Below, one piece after another: positions 34,974 through 44,483 of a stretch of 44,885 nucleotides of DNA. A model generated the notes under the pieces. The model was not told the DNA's origin, did no database searches, and saw nothing but the letters and a program-made list of their open reading frames with translations. Origin of the DNA: Verrucomicrobiales bacterium (GTDB taxonomy: Bacteria > Verrucomicrobiota > Verrucomicrobiia > Limisphaerales > JAQGOY01); the NCBI GenBank assembly GCA_028293375.1, contig JAQGOY010000264.1:1-44885 (forward strand), given 5' to 3'. Each line of letters starts with the position of its first letter. The stretch's first letter is position 1. The position numbers and the translations under genes are program-made.

Positions 34974-35956
34974 TGGTTTTTTATACTTTATATGCGGCGG
35001 TTTTCTTAACCGGATTATTAGCCAGCTACCTGGGATTTCGCTTGTGCAACAATTTCGCGATCAGGATCGGGCTCATTGACGATCCAGGACACCGAAAAAT
35101 CCACAATACCCCCATTCCCCTTTCCGGTGGTTTGACCGTTTTTTTCGGAATAGCCCTGCCCGTTTTGATAGGCGCCGGAGCTGTCCTGATCATGCCAGAG
35201 CATTGGGAATTTGTCCGGCAACTCCATTACGGCGTTGCTAAACGTGCAGTTCCCCTGGCCACCATAGTGGTTGCCGGACTTGGGATGCTTCTGGTCGGAC
35301 TTATCGACGATCGTTTTGAACTCAAGCCTTCCTATAAGTTCGCCGGTCAGCTGCTTTTTGCCTTCTTGCTCGCCTCCAGCGGAGTGCGCATCACGCTTTT
35401 CGTCCATAACGTGTTGTTCAGTTACGCAGTCACCATTTTTTGGGTTTTGGCTCTCATCAACGCGTTCAATTTCATGGACAACATGAATGGCCTCTGCAGT
35501 GGACTCGCCCTCATTGGCGCTCTCGGTTTCGGGATCCTTGCTGCCGCGTTTGGCCAATATCTCGTCGCATTGTTCGTCTTTCTTAGCGCAGGGGCACTGG
35601 CCGGTTTCCTGCCTCGAAATTTCCCAAAAGCTCAAGCTTTCCTGGGAGATTCAGGAAGTCATTTTCTCGGCTTCCTTCTGGCCGTCCTGGCCATACTTCC
35701 CCATTATTTTTCATCGAAGCATCCCAAATACCTGGCCGTGCTGGTTCCTTTGTTTATCCTCGCAGTCCCACTTCTCGACATGGTTTATGTTGTCCTGCTT
35801 CGCTGGAGACTCGGACAACCTTTCTACATCGGTGACAACAATCATTTGTCTCACCGCCTGGTCAGGAAGGGATTGAGCAAATCAAGGGCAGTCGCTTATA
35901 TCTGGTTGATGGCGGTGGCCATTGCCTGCCTGAGCGCCATTCCATTCCTGGTTTGA
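34973..35956 (+). CDS. WecA/MraY-like polyprenyl-phosphate sugar-1-phosphate transferase
   Basis: A 327-residue multi-pass membrane enzyme that transfers a sugar-1-phosphate (commonly GlcNAc-1-P) from UDP-sugar to undecaprenyl phosphate, the first membrane step of cell-surface glycan synthesis. Conserved motifs are GLIDDPGHRKIHNTPIPLSGG, VGLIDDRFELKPSYK (Asp112-Asp113), NAFNFMDNMNGL (166-173), FLGDSGSHFLGF and the HLSHRLVRKG loop. The pattern is WecA/TagO rather than MraY. It shares one base with the upstream GT4 gene. The convergent ftsH gene ends 18 bp away. Confidence 0.9.
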   Translation: MVFYTLYAAVFLTGLLASYLGFRLCNNFAIRIGLIDDPGHRKIHNTPIPLSGGLTVFFGIALPVLIGAGAVLIMPEHWEFVRQLHYGVAKRAVPLATIVVAGLGMLLVGLIDDRFELKPSYKFAGQLLFAFLLASSGVRITLFVHNVLFSYAVTIFWVLALINAFNFMDNMNGLCSGLALIGALGFGILAAAFGQYLVALFVFLSAGALAGFLPRNFPKAQAFLGDSGSHFLGFLLAVLAILPHYFSSKHPKYLAVLVPLFILAVPLLDMVYVVLLRWRLGQPFYIGDNNHLSHRLVRKGLSKSRAVAYIWLMAVAIACLSAIPFLV

Positions 35957-35974
35957 ACCGCTATAAAAAAAAGA

Positions 35975-38014
35975 TCAAGCTGTCGCGGGAGAGGCTGACC
36001 CCAACCCAGGCAGCTTGGGTGGCAACGGCTTTTGAATTTCCGGCATCGGCGTGTTGGCCAGTGCGCCCGATGGTGGGTCCACTTTGGGAGTTGGCGGCGG
36101 TGGCGTAAACGTTCCTGTCTTTACGATATCTTCCACCATGCTGCCATCCAGGGTTTCATATTCCAGCAATGAGTCCGCGATGATTTGCAGTTTATCGCGA
36201 TGCGTCTCAATCAAATTCTTGGCCACATTATACCCCTCGGTAATCAAACGCTTCACTTCGGCGTCGATCTCCTCCGAGGTGTGTTCCGAGTATTCTTTCC
36301 GGGCCAGCATGTTGTTACCGACATACATCGCCTCGTTTTCGCCGCCATATTGAACCATGCCCAGTTTTTCGCTCATTCCCCACTGGCAGACCATGGCTCG
36401 TGCCAGGCTGGTCGCCTGTTGAATGTCCCCGCTTGCCCCGGTCGATATATCACCCGATACAATTTCTTCTGCAATTCGCCCGGCCATTGTCATCGCTATC
36501 ATGTCCAACATCTCCTTGCGGCGATGATTCAAGACATCTTCCTTGGGCAACGACATGGTTGAACCGAGTGATTTTCCGCGAGGGATAATTGTTACTTTGT
36601 GCAATGGATGTGTGTGCTGCAGGAGCACATTCACCAGCGCATGCCCTGCTTCGTGCCAGGCAGTAAATTTCTTGTCCTCGTCAGTCATCACCATGCTGCG
36701 GCGTTCCCTGCCCCAGCGCACTTTGACCCGAGCCTCCTCGAGCTCCGCAATACCAATGGCTTTGCGGTTGGTCCGGGCTGCCAGCAATGCTGCTTCGTTC
36801 AAAAGGTTGGCCAGGTCAGCGCCGGAGAATCCGGGCGTTCCGCGAGCGATCACGGCGAGATCCGCAGTGGGGTCCAGCTTCACATTCTTGGCGTGCACTT
36901 TGAGAATCGCTTCGCGCCCGCGCACATCAGGAAGTTCCACGATGATCTGCCGATCAAACCGACCTGGACGCAACAGCGCAGGGTCGAGGACATCTGCACG
37001 GTTGGTGGCGGCGATAATGATGATCCCTTCCTGGGTATCAAAACCGTCCATTTCGACCAGCAATGCATTCAGAGTTTGTTCCCGCTCGTCGTTACCTCCG
37101 CCGTAGCCATGCCCGCGTGAACGGCCTACAGCGTCGATTTCATCAATGAAAATCAGGCACGGAGTATTCTTGCGAGCCTGGTCAAACATGTCGCGCACGC
37201 GGCTTGCGCCCACGCCCACAAACATTTCCACGAAATCCGAACCGCTAATGCTGAAAAACGCCGCGTCTGCTTCGCCAGCGATAGCTTTAGCCAACAGGGT
37301 TTTTCCAGTGCCGGGAGAGCCGATCATCAATATACCTTTTGGTATGCGTCCACCGAGCTTTTGAAATTTCTTGGGATCCTTCAAGAATTCAACCAGTTCC
37401 TGCACCTCTTCTTTGGCTTCTTCGACCCCAGCCACATCCTTAAAGGTGACCTTGTTTTTGTCCTTGCTTAGCATCCGGGCCTTGCTCTTCCCAAAGCTCA
37501 ATGCTCCTTTACCCGCCATTTTGATTTGGCGAACCAGGATGAAATAGCCGAGCAGAATGATGATCAATACCGGCAATATGCTGTAAATAATACTTGGAAG
37601 AACGGTGCTGGGCGAAATTGCCTTGAACTTGCCGGTCTCCAAAAGTTTTTCCGTATAATAATCGGTGAGGGGCACTTCGGCGTGGAATGGAACGTCCACC
37701 GGCTTGCCGTTGGTAAGTGTTTTCTCCCCGTTCTTATCCGTTTCGTAATAGGTGCCTACAATCTTGTGGAGCCAGGGGCTGTCCGTTTGGTAATAGATCG
37801 TCCCGGTGCCGATCAATTTGTGATCCACCTTGTCGATCAGCTCGTAAAAGCTCAACTCGGTCGGCTTTGTCTCATGACGTTCCTTGAACACCATGAGCAA
37901 CATGAAAAATCCAATGATGAAAATCCAAATGATCAGAGCCTTGGAGGATATCTTGTAATCGGCTCCCTTCTTATCGGATTTATCTTCGTCGCGCGGCTTG
38001 TTTTCTTCTGACAT
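35975..38014 (-). CDS. ftsH: ATP-dependent zinc metalloprotease FtsH
   Basis: FtsH is a membrane-anchored hexameric AAA+ protease for membrane and short-lived cytoplasmic proteins. It has two N-terminal membrane segments (about 25-43 and 141-161) around a periplasmic part. The Walker A motif is GSPGTGKT (232-239) and Walker B is LIFIDE (287-292), with a SRH-type RPGRFDRQI. The zinc site is HEAGH (454-458), with Asp530 in GASGD as likely third ligand. The C-terminal tail is proline-rich ([11 protein letters not shown] and similar). Length 679 is normal. It follows tilS by 72 bp on the same strand, a neighbour pair common in bacteria. Confidence 0.97.
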   Translation of the reverse strand: MSEENKPRDEDKSDKKGADYKISSKALIIWIFIIGFFMLLMVFKERHETKPTELSFYELIDKVDHKLIGTGTIYYQTDSPWLHKIVGTYYETDKNGEKTLTNGKPVDVPFHAEVPLTDYYTEKLLETGKFKAISPSTVLPSIIYSILPVLIIILLGYFILVRQIKMAGKGALSFGKSKARMLSKDKNKVTFKDVAGVEEAKEEVQELVEFLKDPKKFQKLGGRIPKGILMIGSPGTGKTLLAKAIAGEADAAFFSISGSDFVEMFVGVGASRVRDMFDQARKNTPCLIFIDEIDAVGRSRGHGYGGGNDEREQTLNALLVEMDGFDTQEGIIIIAATNRADVLDPALLRPGRFDRQIIVELPDVRGREAILKVHAKNVKLDPTADLAVIARGTPGFSGADLANLLNEAALLAARTNRKAIGIAELEEARVKVRWGRERRSMVMTDEDKKFTAWHEAGHALVNVLLQHTHPLHKVTIIPRGKSLGSTMSLPKEDVLNHRRKEMLDMIAMTMAGRIAEEIVSGDISTGASGDIQQATSLARAMVCQWGMSEKLGMVQYGGENEAMYVGNNMLARKEYSEHTSEEIDAEVKRLITEGYNVAKNLIETHRDKLQIIADSLLEYETLDGSMVEDIVKTGTFTPPPPTPKVDPPSGALANTPMPEIQKPLPPKLPGLGSASPATA

Positions 38015-38086
38015 CGTAAAGTCTTTTGATGATATTAGTGCGGTTCAAAGGTAACATGTGCCCAAAAAAGCCGCAACCGGCACCCC

Positions 38087-39448
38087 TCACAGGCGGGCCC
38101 ACTTCCATTTCAACCGCTGGCGGGAGTCTTTGTCGAGCTTGAAAGCGTCGGAGATTCTAAGGCCCTGAACCCAAAAAATCCCTTTATTTACCGCTTCACC
38201 AACCAGTAACTGCCTCCTGGCCACAACGTCAATTTTGAGATCCACGAAGATATCCTGCAATTTCGACTCGTGGCTGTTTCCAATAGGCCGGAACTTGTCG
38301 CCCGGACGCCAATGACGCAAAATGATGCTTTCCCCTACCTTACCCGCATCAAAGTACTCGGTTGCCTCTTCGCTTTCAGGAAGATTTTCCCCAGCCTGCA
38401 GTTCCCAACTGATCTGGTATCCGCCGAATTCGAGTTTTTGTGCCGAGACTAGTGAGACTGAGGCTTCACTGGGATTAAACTCCAGCGATCGTTCACCCCG
38501 CTTAATAATCGTCCCCATTGGGGTTAAAGAAACGCTGACTCCCTCCATGACTTCTATCCAGATGGGCGGGAGGGTTCTCAGTCGGGTGATGAGTTCAAAA
38601 GAACAGGGCAAATCCAGCTCGTGCAATTGTCTTTTGATCCATTCTGCCTGGACCGCGATTGGCAAGGTTGAGAAATCCACCGAAAGGTTTCCTTTTTCCA
38701 AGTCATGCAGGGACCACTCTATCAGGGCCTGGTTATCCTGGATTTGGGCCATGGCGCGAAGGACGGCATCATTGACTGCGGGATTAACCTCCTGTCGGAT
38801 CAAGGGCAAAAGCTTGTTCCTGAGAAAGTTACGTCCCATTTCGGAGTCACTGTTGGAACTGTCTAAGCGAAATACGATGTTGTCCGCACGGGCAAACGCG
38901 AGGATTTCTGCTTTTGAAACTCCGAGGAACGGCCGGATAACCATCAATTCTGGATTGAAAGGGTCCGGGCCACTCCACGACATGCCTGAGAGGCCTTCCA
39001 GCCCCGCCCCTCGAAACAGGCGAAGAAAGAACGTTTCCACCTGATCATCCGCATGATGTGCCAATGCGATGTGGGTGCAACCTTGAGCACGGGCAGTTTC
39101 TGCTAAAAACTCCCTCCTCAACTTTCTGGCAGACATTTCCATGCTCACCCCGGAAGTTTTGGAAAGCCCGGCAACATCCCCCGCCCCTTCGATAAATGGA
39201 ATGCCTAACTTTTGACAATGCTCGCGGACAAAGACCAGGTCTTGATCGCTCTCAGATCCTCGAAGCTGGTGGTTGAAATGAGCCACTCGCAGCTCGATCT
39301 GCAGCGCAGATTTCAATTGGCAAAATATTGCAAGAAGAGCCATCGAATCCACACCGCCGGAAACGCCGACGAGAATCCTGCTCCCTTTTGACAAGAGTCG
39401 ATGAGCCAGGATGGCGCCAAGAATTTTATCTTTGAATGACTGAACCAT
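38087..39448 (-). CDS. tilS: tRNA(Ile)-lysidine synthetase
   Basis: TilS attaches lysine to C34 of the CAU-anticodon isoleucine tRNA, changing its decoding from AUG to AUA. The PP-loop SGGVDSMALLA (30-40) binds ATP, followed by VAHFNHQLRGSES, ALAHHADDQVETFFLRLFRG and NFLRNKLLPL. The C-terminal tRNA-recognition domain is present (ILRHWRPGDKFRPIG, SKLQDIFVDLKI). The 453-residue length fits the full-length type. It lies upstream of ftsH on the same strand. Confidence 0.95.
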   Translation of the reverse strand: MVQSFKDKILGAILAHRLLSKGSRILVGVSGGVDSMALLAIFCQLKSALQIELRVAHFNHQLRGSESDQDLVFVREHCQKLGIPFIEGAGDVAGLSKTSGVSMEMSARKLRREFLAETARAQGCTHIALAHHADDQVETFFLRLFRGAGLEGLSGMSWSGPDPFNPELMVIRPFLGVSKAEILAFARADNIVFRLDSSNSDSEMGRNFLRNKLLPLIRQEVNPAVNDAVLRAMAQIQDNQALIEWSLHDLEKGNLSVDFSTLPIAVQAEWIKRQLHELDLPCSFELITRLRTLPPIWIEVMEGVSVSLTPMGTIIKRGERSLEFNPSEASVSLVSAQKLEFGGYQISWELQAGENLPESEEATEYFDAGKVGESIILRHWRPGDKFRPIGNSHESKLQDIFVDLKIDVVARRQLLVGEAVNKGIFWVQGLRISDAFKLDKDSRQRLKWKWARL

Positions 39449-39608
39449 TGTATTCGATTTCGCAGTCTCCCTTCAAACACCCACCGCAGATAATAGCAAG
39501 CGCCATCCGCCGCCGGCGGGTCAGGGCTGAACTTATCAATGACCTCTCGTCGAAAATATGCGAGAAAAAATGAATTTACCGAGTCTCCCGGTCCATTGGT
39601 TCATGGGG

Positions 39609-40898
39609 TTACTTTGAATCAGGTCGAGCCTGGTGAGGCAGGGCGGTGAACTCAACACTGACACTTTTACGGATCGCCAGCTTTATGGTTGCCGTTTTTG
39701 CGCCATCCCAAAACTTAACCCCATAGGCATACTCACTGTCGGATGAGGTTGACCCATGGAATAAACATTCATTTCCAAGGTCATCCATCACGCTCAAGAC
39801 CCGCACTTGCGTTCCACTCGCCAGCAGAGGCAGTGTCATATGCAGGCTCGCGGAGCTACCCCACCGATTATCGATTCGCCAGGGAGGCACAACCCCCTTA
39901 TCGACAAATCCATCCACATCAATTCTTTGGCCCAGGAGATTCGTCGAAATTCCGATCTTGCTGAACCCGCCTTGAGGTGGAATTGGCACGTCCGACACGG
40001 TTAGCGTTTCGTTGGAGCCATAGTTGGACTGGATACCTATTTGCAAACGGTAACGAATGGGCTCCACAGGCCATAACGACTCGCGAAACCAAAACAAATA
40101 TTCCCCGCCCGTCCATCGGCCCCCCCATGCATTGGCATAAAGAAAATTGCCAGAGGCATCCGTGCTCGCCACCGATGTCACTCCCCAGTTTGTCTCAGGT
40201 TTGTCGCCACTCGAAAACACCAGCTTGAGAAATGTCCATTGCTCATTGGTGTTGGAAGAAGAAAGGAGTCTCTTTTCTCCCTATTCCATACCATAGGCTG
40301 CGTCCATTAGTCGAACTGTCACGGCGTTGACCTGTTGTGTTTGCGGCAACGATATTGCAACCCAGGGCGGAACTTGCGACTGGATTTGGCTTTGAAACAC
40401 CATCTCTCCCTGCAGCGCTGCTTCCGGTCCTCTCATGCTATCCAGGATTTTTAATTTAATAACCTTGGAACGCCGAGGCGCGCTGGAAAAAATTCTAGCC
40501 TGCACCATGTTCGTTCCGTACAAACCAGACCATGCCGTGCTCCCATTCCCGGAGCTCTCGAATCCATTTTCATCCACCCAGCTGAAATTTAATGGATTGC
40601 TCGGTTGCCCATCGGGTCGAGTGATGTCGTAGACTAACACGGTGGATGGCGTCTGCAGGGTGATAACGGAAGGGGGTCGAAAGCTGGCCGGTTGCAATTT
40701 CGACGGCATATGCCCCAGGAACTTCTGCCAGATCGTCGTTTTACCCAGGACTACGTTTGTCCCGAAAGTGAGTTCGTAGACTCTGAACCGGCTGCCATTG
40801 CGCAGTGTTATTTCCACCGCGGATTTGGAAGGATTTACCTGCTTCCAAATAACCAGGCTCAACAGCACGACTGCTATGGTAATAATCCATCGATACAT
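39609..40898 (-). pseudogene. membrane-anchored protein gene interrupted by an in-frame amber codon
   Basis: A reading frame from ATG 40898 runs with an N-terminal anchor (MYRWIITIAVVLLSLVIW) to a TAG at 40281-40283. The same frame then continues without a break (GEKRLLSSSNTNEQWTFLKL, then VFSSGDKPETNW) to 39609. Without the TAG the gene would code for about 429 residues. A GTG at 40220 could start the second half separately, but the 20 codons before it read naturally, and a Trp codon (TGG to TAG) would explain the stop. The protein has no recognised domain; it appears beta-rich, and both halves look periplasmic. A base-call error, a real nonsense mutation or readthrough are all possible. Confidence 0.6.
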
Positions 40899-41201
40899 TT
40901 CACAACACCACCCGATCTCGTCCAGGTGATTCGTGGATATCCTACCAATCTTCGAGGGTAACGAGCGAGATTAATTCATTCCCTTCACCACCGAGATCAC
41001 CGTTGCTTGAAATCTTTATTTGTAGAAACAACTTGGGGTCGGGTGATCCTATCGAGGGGAATCAGACCCCTCCCGGAAGCCCCCATTGCCATTATGCATT
41101 GCCAACAACGCTAACAATTGCTGGCTGCTTGAATTCCATTGCAATTGCCAACTCTTTTCAGTCCTTGCCAGAAATTGCCTTTTCTGGTTGTCTCCTTCGC
41201 A
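40899..41201. other. 303-bp divergent intergenic region
   Basis: No gene is supported. It separates the amber-split gene from the plus-strand coiled-coil protein gene. A 6-bp stem with a 7-base loop (GAGGGG at 41054-41059 with CCCCTC at 41067-41072) is the only clear structure; it lacks a T run, so it is not a terminator. No convincing promoter hexamers were found. Confidence 0.5.
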
Positions 41202-42488
41202 ATGAACGCCAAGTCGATCCTGATCGTCTTCTCCATTTTGCTCAATGGCCTGCTTGTCGCAAAATTGGCAATGGTTAAACAGGCCCAACCACAGTCGAAA
41301 ACGGACAACTCAACTGCCAGTGCCGGCAACTCATCGACCGGAGGGGTGGTCATTCCATCGAGGTTAAAACTGGCCTCGGGGACCAACGCTACGTTTTCGT
41401 GGCGAAAGGTTGAATCGACGGATTACAGGGAGTACATCCAAAACTTGCGCGCCATCGAGTGTCCGGAATTGACCATTCAGGAAATTGTCATTGCAGACAT
41501 AGATAAGCTCTACGCGGCTCGCGAGAAAGCGCTCCAGGCTTCCACCGTCATCTCCGCAAATTACTGGGAGCCAAAAAGCATCAAAGGCATCACTGCCGAA
41601 GCTGATCGCCGCCAAAAACTGCTGTCCCTCAAAAGGGAAAAAAACGCGATTATCTATGAACTCTTGAAGGTTCAAATGCCCTTGTACGGTGACAATGAAA
41701 AGCAACTCTACGGTTCTGATCCTCAAAGAGTCCTGGCCACGATCCCTGAGGACAAACGTCTCGAGGTCGCCTACATCACCCAAAAATACGACACCCTCTC
41801 GCAGGAAATGTGGGACAAAGGGGTCTATACTCCGGAAGACAATCGGAAGATCAACGAAGTTCGCAAAGCTCGCCTCGCCGAATTGGAAGCCCTGCTCGGG
41901 GTCCCTGCCGCACGCGACTATTTCGCCCAGACCTCCTGGTTCGCACGGGAATTGAAAAGCCAGCTCGTCGGTTTCAACCCCACTGAAGCGGAATTCCGTA
42001 CCATCCACGACCTCAAGGAGCGTCTTGATTTCAATTTCGGAAATTCGGGCCATTATGACAACACGGACAGTGAAGGTCTCTCCAAGCTCCAGCAAGGCAC
42101 ACGCGAAACCGAAGACAAAATAAAACAAGCCCTCGGACCGCAACGCTACGCCGAGTACCGCAGAACTTCGGATCCGTCCTACCAAAGCCTGGTTAAACTC
42201 GCCAATTCCTTTGAATTGCCCGATGAAGGAGCTGTGGCCAACACCGTTTACACCACACGAACCGATTTCGAGCAAAAACGAATGCAACTCCTGACCGACA
42301 ACTCCATGTCCCAGGCGGACCGCATGGCCGCCATCCAGCAGACGCGCGCCGAGGCCGAAGCAAAAGTACAAGGCACACTCGGCGAAAAGGCATTCCAAAA
42401 ATATCGCTCACAAGGCGGCAGCTGGCTTTTAGAGAACGCTCAGCCACGCCCCCTGATGCGCGATGCCGCAGGCAATATCCTGCGCTGA
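41202..42488 (+). CDS. exported or anchored verrucomicrobial protein with coiled coil
   Basis: A protein of about 428 residues starting at ATG 41202 with an N-terminal hydrophobic helix (NAKSILIVFSILLNGLLVAK), then a Ser/Thr-rich linker. After it comes a segment FSWRKVESTDYREYIQNLRA and IECPELTIQEIVIADIDKLYA that I recall from a family common in Verrucomicrobiota. Several charged helices follow, with heptad-like periodicity, up to a C-terminal KAFQKYRSQGGSWLL region. No catalytic motif is seen, and the function is unknown. An earlier TTG at 41139 is not needed. It is followed by a convergent operon ending 23 bp downstream. Confidence 0.75.
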   Translation: MNAKSILIVFSILLNGLLVAKLAMVKQAQPQSKTDNSTASAGNSSTGGVVIPSRLKLASGTNATFSWRKVESTDYREYIQNLRAIECPELTIQEIVIADIDKLYAAREKALQASTVISANYWEPKSIKGITAEADRRQKLLSLKREKNAIIYELLKVQMPLYGDNEKQLYGSDPQRVLATIPEDKRLEVAYITQKYDTLSQEMWDKGVYTPEDNRKINEVRKARLAELEALLGVPAARDYFAQTSWFARELKSQLVGFNPTEAEFRTIHDLKERLDFNFGNSGHYDNTDSEGLSKLQQGTRETEDKIKQALGPQRYAEYRRTSDPSYQSLVKLANSFELPDEGAVANTVYTTRTDFEQKRMQLLTDNSMSQADRMAAIQQTRAEAEAKVQGTLGEKAFQKYRSQGGSWLLENAQPRPLMRDAAGNILR

Positions 42489-42511
42489 GCTCATGGGCAC
42501 CACCGAGGCTG

Positions 42512-43303
42512 CTAGCTGCCCTGGATCTTTCTCGGTTCCCCACTCCAGTCTGCTCCGACTGCGCTCGGCAAACCCATCTTCACTTCAGTCACACCTTTGC
42601 TTACATGTGCTCCGCAATACTCGGTCGCTTCAAACCACGGGTACCACGAACGCAATAAACTCTCGTCGTGAAGGGTCACTTCCGCCCTGCTCGCTTGCCA
42701 CGGCTTATGATCCACGCGAAACATTTTTCGCCTGCCGCTCGTCTCGTTGAAAGCGCTGTAGCGCTCAAGTAGAAAGGCATCCAGGCTTCCCTCCTCCGCA
42801 ACCCCGGCCGCGCCCACCCCCACCCCGCTATAAGAAACACCGCCTGCTTCCGATCTTATCTCTCCTGCGAACCCCTTTTCATCGTGGCGATAGCGAATTT
42901 TCCCCAGCTTGTAAGGCAGGGCATACACCGCCGGACCCAGAGGAATGCTTAACTTGTTATTCAGAATCTCCGCTAAAAACATTATCCCTGGTTCTCCATT
43001 CACCACGACGTAAGTGCGCACGTTCAAAAACTGGTGGGTTGCTATTAGCCGAAATAAAAGCTCGGTGGTCTTTCCGCCGATATTCGGACGCATCCTGTTT
43101 AGGGTGAAAGCAACCAGCGACACATAAGCGTCTCCTTCAAAAAGATCAAGTGGGTAGGGAACATGCGGCTGAAGAATCTCTGCCGGAACCCGGTAATGAA
43201 TGAAAGCCACCTCCAGCCAATCGCCCACCAGCCATAACAACGGATTGTCCTGGCGAAAGAGTTTCGCCGACGAGACCTGCGGCATGGTGGTGGTCTGGAT
43301 CAT
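42512..43303 (-). CDS. DUF2071 (YqjF-like) protein
   Basis: A 263-residue cytoplasmic protein of the DUF2071 family, recognised by VAFIHYRVPAEILQPHVPYPLDLFEGDAYVSLVAF, the LNVRTYVVVNGEPGIMFLAE segment and the KPWQ...TL pattern further on. Members are predicted to be enzymes of acetoacetate-decarboxylase-like fold, with no proven reaction to my knowledge. It is the last gene of the minus-strand group GbsR, DCC, 56-aa protein, DUF2071, and starts 13 bp after the small gene's stop. Confidence 0.85.
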   Translation of the reverse strand: MIQTTTMPQVSSAKLFRQDNPLLWLVGDWLEVAFIHYRVPAEILQPHVPYPLDLFEGDAYVSLVAFTLNRMRPNIGGKTTELLFRLIATHQFLNVRTYVVVNGEPGIMFLAEILNNKLSIPLGPAVYALPYKLGKIRYRHDEKGFAGEIRSEAGGVSYSGVGVGAAGVAEEGSLDAFLLERYSAFNETSGRRKMFRVDHKPWQASRAEVTLHDESLLRSWYPWFEATEYCGAHVSKGVTEVKMGLPSAVGADWSGEPRKIQGS

Positions 43304-43316
43304 AGCTCAAATAAGT

Positions 43317-43487
43317 TCACATAAAAAAACATCTCTTCTTGGTGAAAGCATTCCTGACGACTTCAAAATGATGGGTCAGGTGGTTTTTTATTTTTTTGAC
43401 CATTGCCTTCAGTTTCTTGAGAAATTTGCTTGTCACAGGCCGCTTATCCACCAAAACGAATTGTTCGATGTCTCGTGTGATTCTCAT
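43317..43487 (-). CDS. 56-residue basic protein
   Basis: An ATG-started frame with a good ribosome-binding site (AAAGGAA, about 6 bases before). It codes for MRITRDIEQFVLVDKRPVTS, then a lysine-rich helix (KFLKKLKAMVKKIKNHL) and a short end HHFEVVRNAFTKKRCFFM. The ATG overlaps the stop of the DCC-family gene by four bases (ATGA), and the frame fills the gap to the DUF2071 gene. No family is recognised. The high positive charge suggests nucleic-acid or membrane contact, but that is inference. Confidence 0.55.
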   Translation of the reverse strand: MRITRDIEQFVLVDKRPVTSKFLKKLKAMVKKIKNHLTHHFEVVRNAFTKKRCFFM

Positions 43488-43897
43488 AACGGTTCCTTTC
43501 TTTTGAAATCAATTCGGCATGCCGTCGATCTCCCTCCGCAGTAGCGGCGACGGGCAACTTCCCCATACACGCGGCAAAAGAAATCGTGCAGGAGTGGCAA
43601 CCTGAACAGCCAGATCACCGGTTTGAAAAGTAAGATTCGGTCGCCAATCCAAAGAAGCGCATCGAATCCGCGAATAAGCTTGCCCTCTGACAATCGCAGG
43701 ACAATTGCCTCCATTCGCTCCTCAAGCGTAAGCCCAGTCAATCTGTTGGCTTGCGGATGAAAGAGCGACACGGCCTGGACCCCTGCCCTGTTCAAAAGCC
43801 AACCCAGCTTTTCCACCGAACGCAGGCAGATCGAGCAGTGCGCACCGAAAAAAAGAAGGGTACCACCTTCTTCGATATGTTCAGTTGTTTCTGTCAT
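43484..43897 (-). CDS. DCC-family (DUF393) thiol-disulfide oxidoreductase-like protein
   Basis: A 137-residue protein of the DUF393/DCC family. The family's CxxC site is at GAHCSIC, where the usual sequence is DGxCxxC, so the Asp before it is not kept. The rest follows the family: FDALLWIGDRILLFKPVIWLF and a C-terminal VYGEVARRRY. Members are thought to have a thioredoxin-like fold. The ATG lies inside a palindrome (43888-43905), and no Shine-Dalgarno sequence is seen, so a short-leader or leaderless mRNA is possible. It is followed by the 56-aa gene with a four-base overlap. Confidence 0.8.
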   Translation of the reverse strand: MTETTEHIEEGGTLLFFGAHCSICLRSVEKLGWLLNRAGVQAVSLFHPQANRLTGLTLEERMEAIVLRLSEGKLIRGFDALLWIGDRILLFKPVIWLFRLPLLHDFFCRVYGEVARRRYCGGRSTACRIDFKRKEPL

Positions 43898-43905
43898 AAC
43901 AGAAA
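43888..43905. promoter_or_regulatory. operator-like inverted repeat at the DCC gene start
   Basis: TTTCTGTCATAACAGAAA has 7-bp inverted arms (TTTCTGT/ACAGAAA) with a 4-base centre and covers the ATG of the DCC gene. A near-identical copy lies at the start of the GbsR-type regulator gene, so it is a likely binding site of that regulator. Confidence 0.7.
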
Positions 43906-43929
43906 TTTATCTTTAAAAAAAACCGTCAC

Positions 43930-44466
43930 TCAACCTAACCCTGCCAGCCGCATCAGTTTGTCTCCCGCTTTTACAAATTTTATCAGCGCCTGTTGCGGAA
44001 AGCCCCGCATTTGCTGATACCAGGTCGACATCGTTTCAAAGAAACTCAGCATTTCCTGCAATTTCTCTCTCGTATACGGATCTTCCTTTTTATCGGCCTG
44101 CGCCTCCACGGTGCATTCCCTTAATAAAGCCAGGGTAGGATCGATCTCCCTCTTCTTGCGTTCGTCCAGCACCACCCTGAAAAGCTCCCAGACATCTTTC
44201 AACGACTCGAAATGGTCCCTTCGATCTCCAAACACCGGGACATTTCGAATGATTCTCCACCCCTGTAATTCGTTCAGGCTATTGCTCACATTCGACCGGG
44301 CAACTCCCAGCGTATCCGCGATTTCTTCCGCGTTAAGCGGCTTTGGCGAGAGATAGAGTAGAGCGTGAACCTGGGCCACGGTTCGATTAATGCCCCACTG
44401 CGTGCCCATCGATCCCCAATGGAGGATGAACTTCTGCTGAACCGCGCTGAGTTGTTTCTCACTCAT
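43930..44466 (-). CDS. GbsR/MarR-family transcriptional regulator
   Basis: A winged-helix regulator of 178 residues from ATG 44466 (MSEKQLSAVQQKFILHWG). The DNA-binding part is INRTVAQVHALLYLSPKPLN, then AEEIADTLGVARSNVSNSLN and ELQGWRIIRNVPVFGDRRDHF, followed by a long helical C-terminal part for dimerisation. This is the GbsR-like branch of MarR regulators. The frame is open to a TTG at 44508, but that TTG is part of a -35 hexamer. The gene starts directly at an 18-bp inverted repeat and the next gene has the same repeat at its own start, consistent with self-regulation. The ligand is unknown. Confidence 0.88.
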   Translation of the reverse strand: MSEKQLSAVQQKFILHWGSMGTQWGINRTVAQVHALLYLSPKPLNAEEIADTLGVARSNVSNSLNELQGWRIIRNVPVFGDRRDHFESLKDVWELFRVVLDERKKREIDPTLALLRECTVEAQADKKEDPYTREKLQEMLSFFETMSTWYQQMRGFPQQALIKFVKAGDKLMRLAGLG

Positions 44467-44483
44467 TTCTGTAATGACAGAAA
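44466..44483. promoter_or_regulatory. operator-like inverted repeat at the GbsR gene start
   Basis: TTTCTGTAATGACAGAAA has 7-bp inverted arms with a 4-base centre; one further pair extends the arms to 8 bp. It overlaps the first base of the regulator's ATG and the -10 region of its presumed promoter. It is the partner of the copy at 43888-43905, with consensus TTTCTGT-N4-ACAGAAA. Confidence 0.72.

Noticed and set aside
40281-40283. Pyrrolysine or other recoding at the amber codon
   Set aside because: No recoding element or suppressor tRNA is visible; other genes in the window also end in TAG, so a mutation or an error is simpler.
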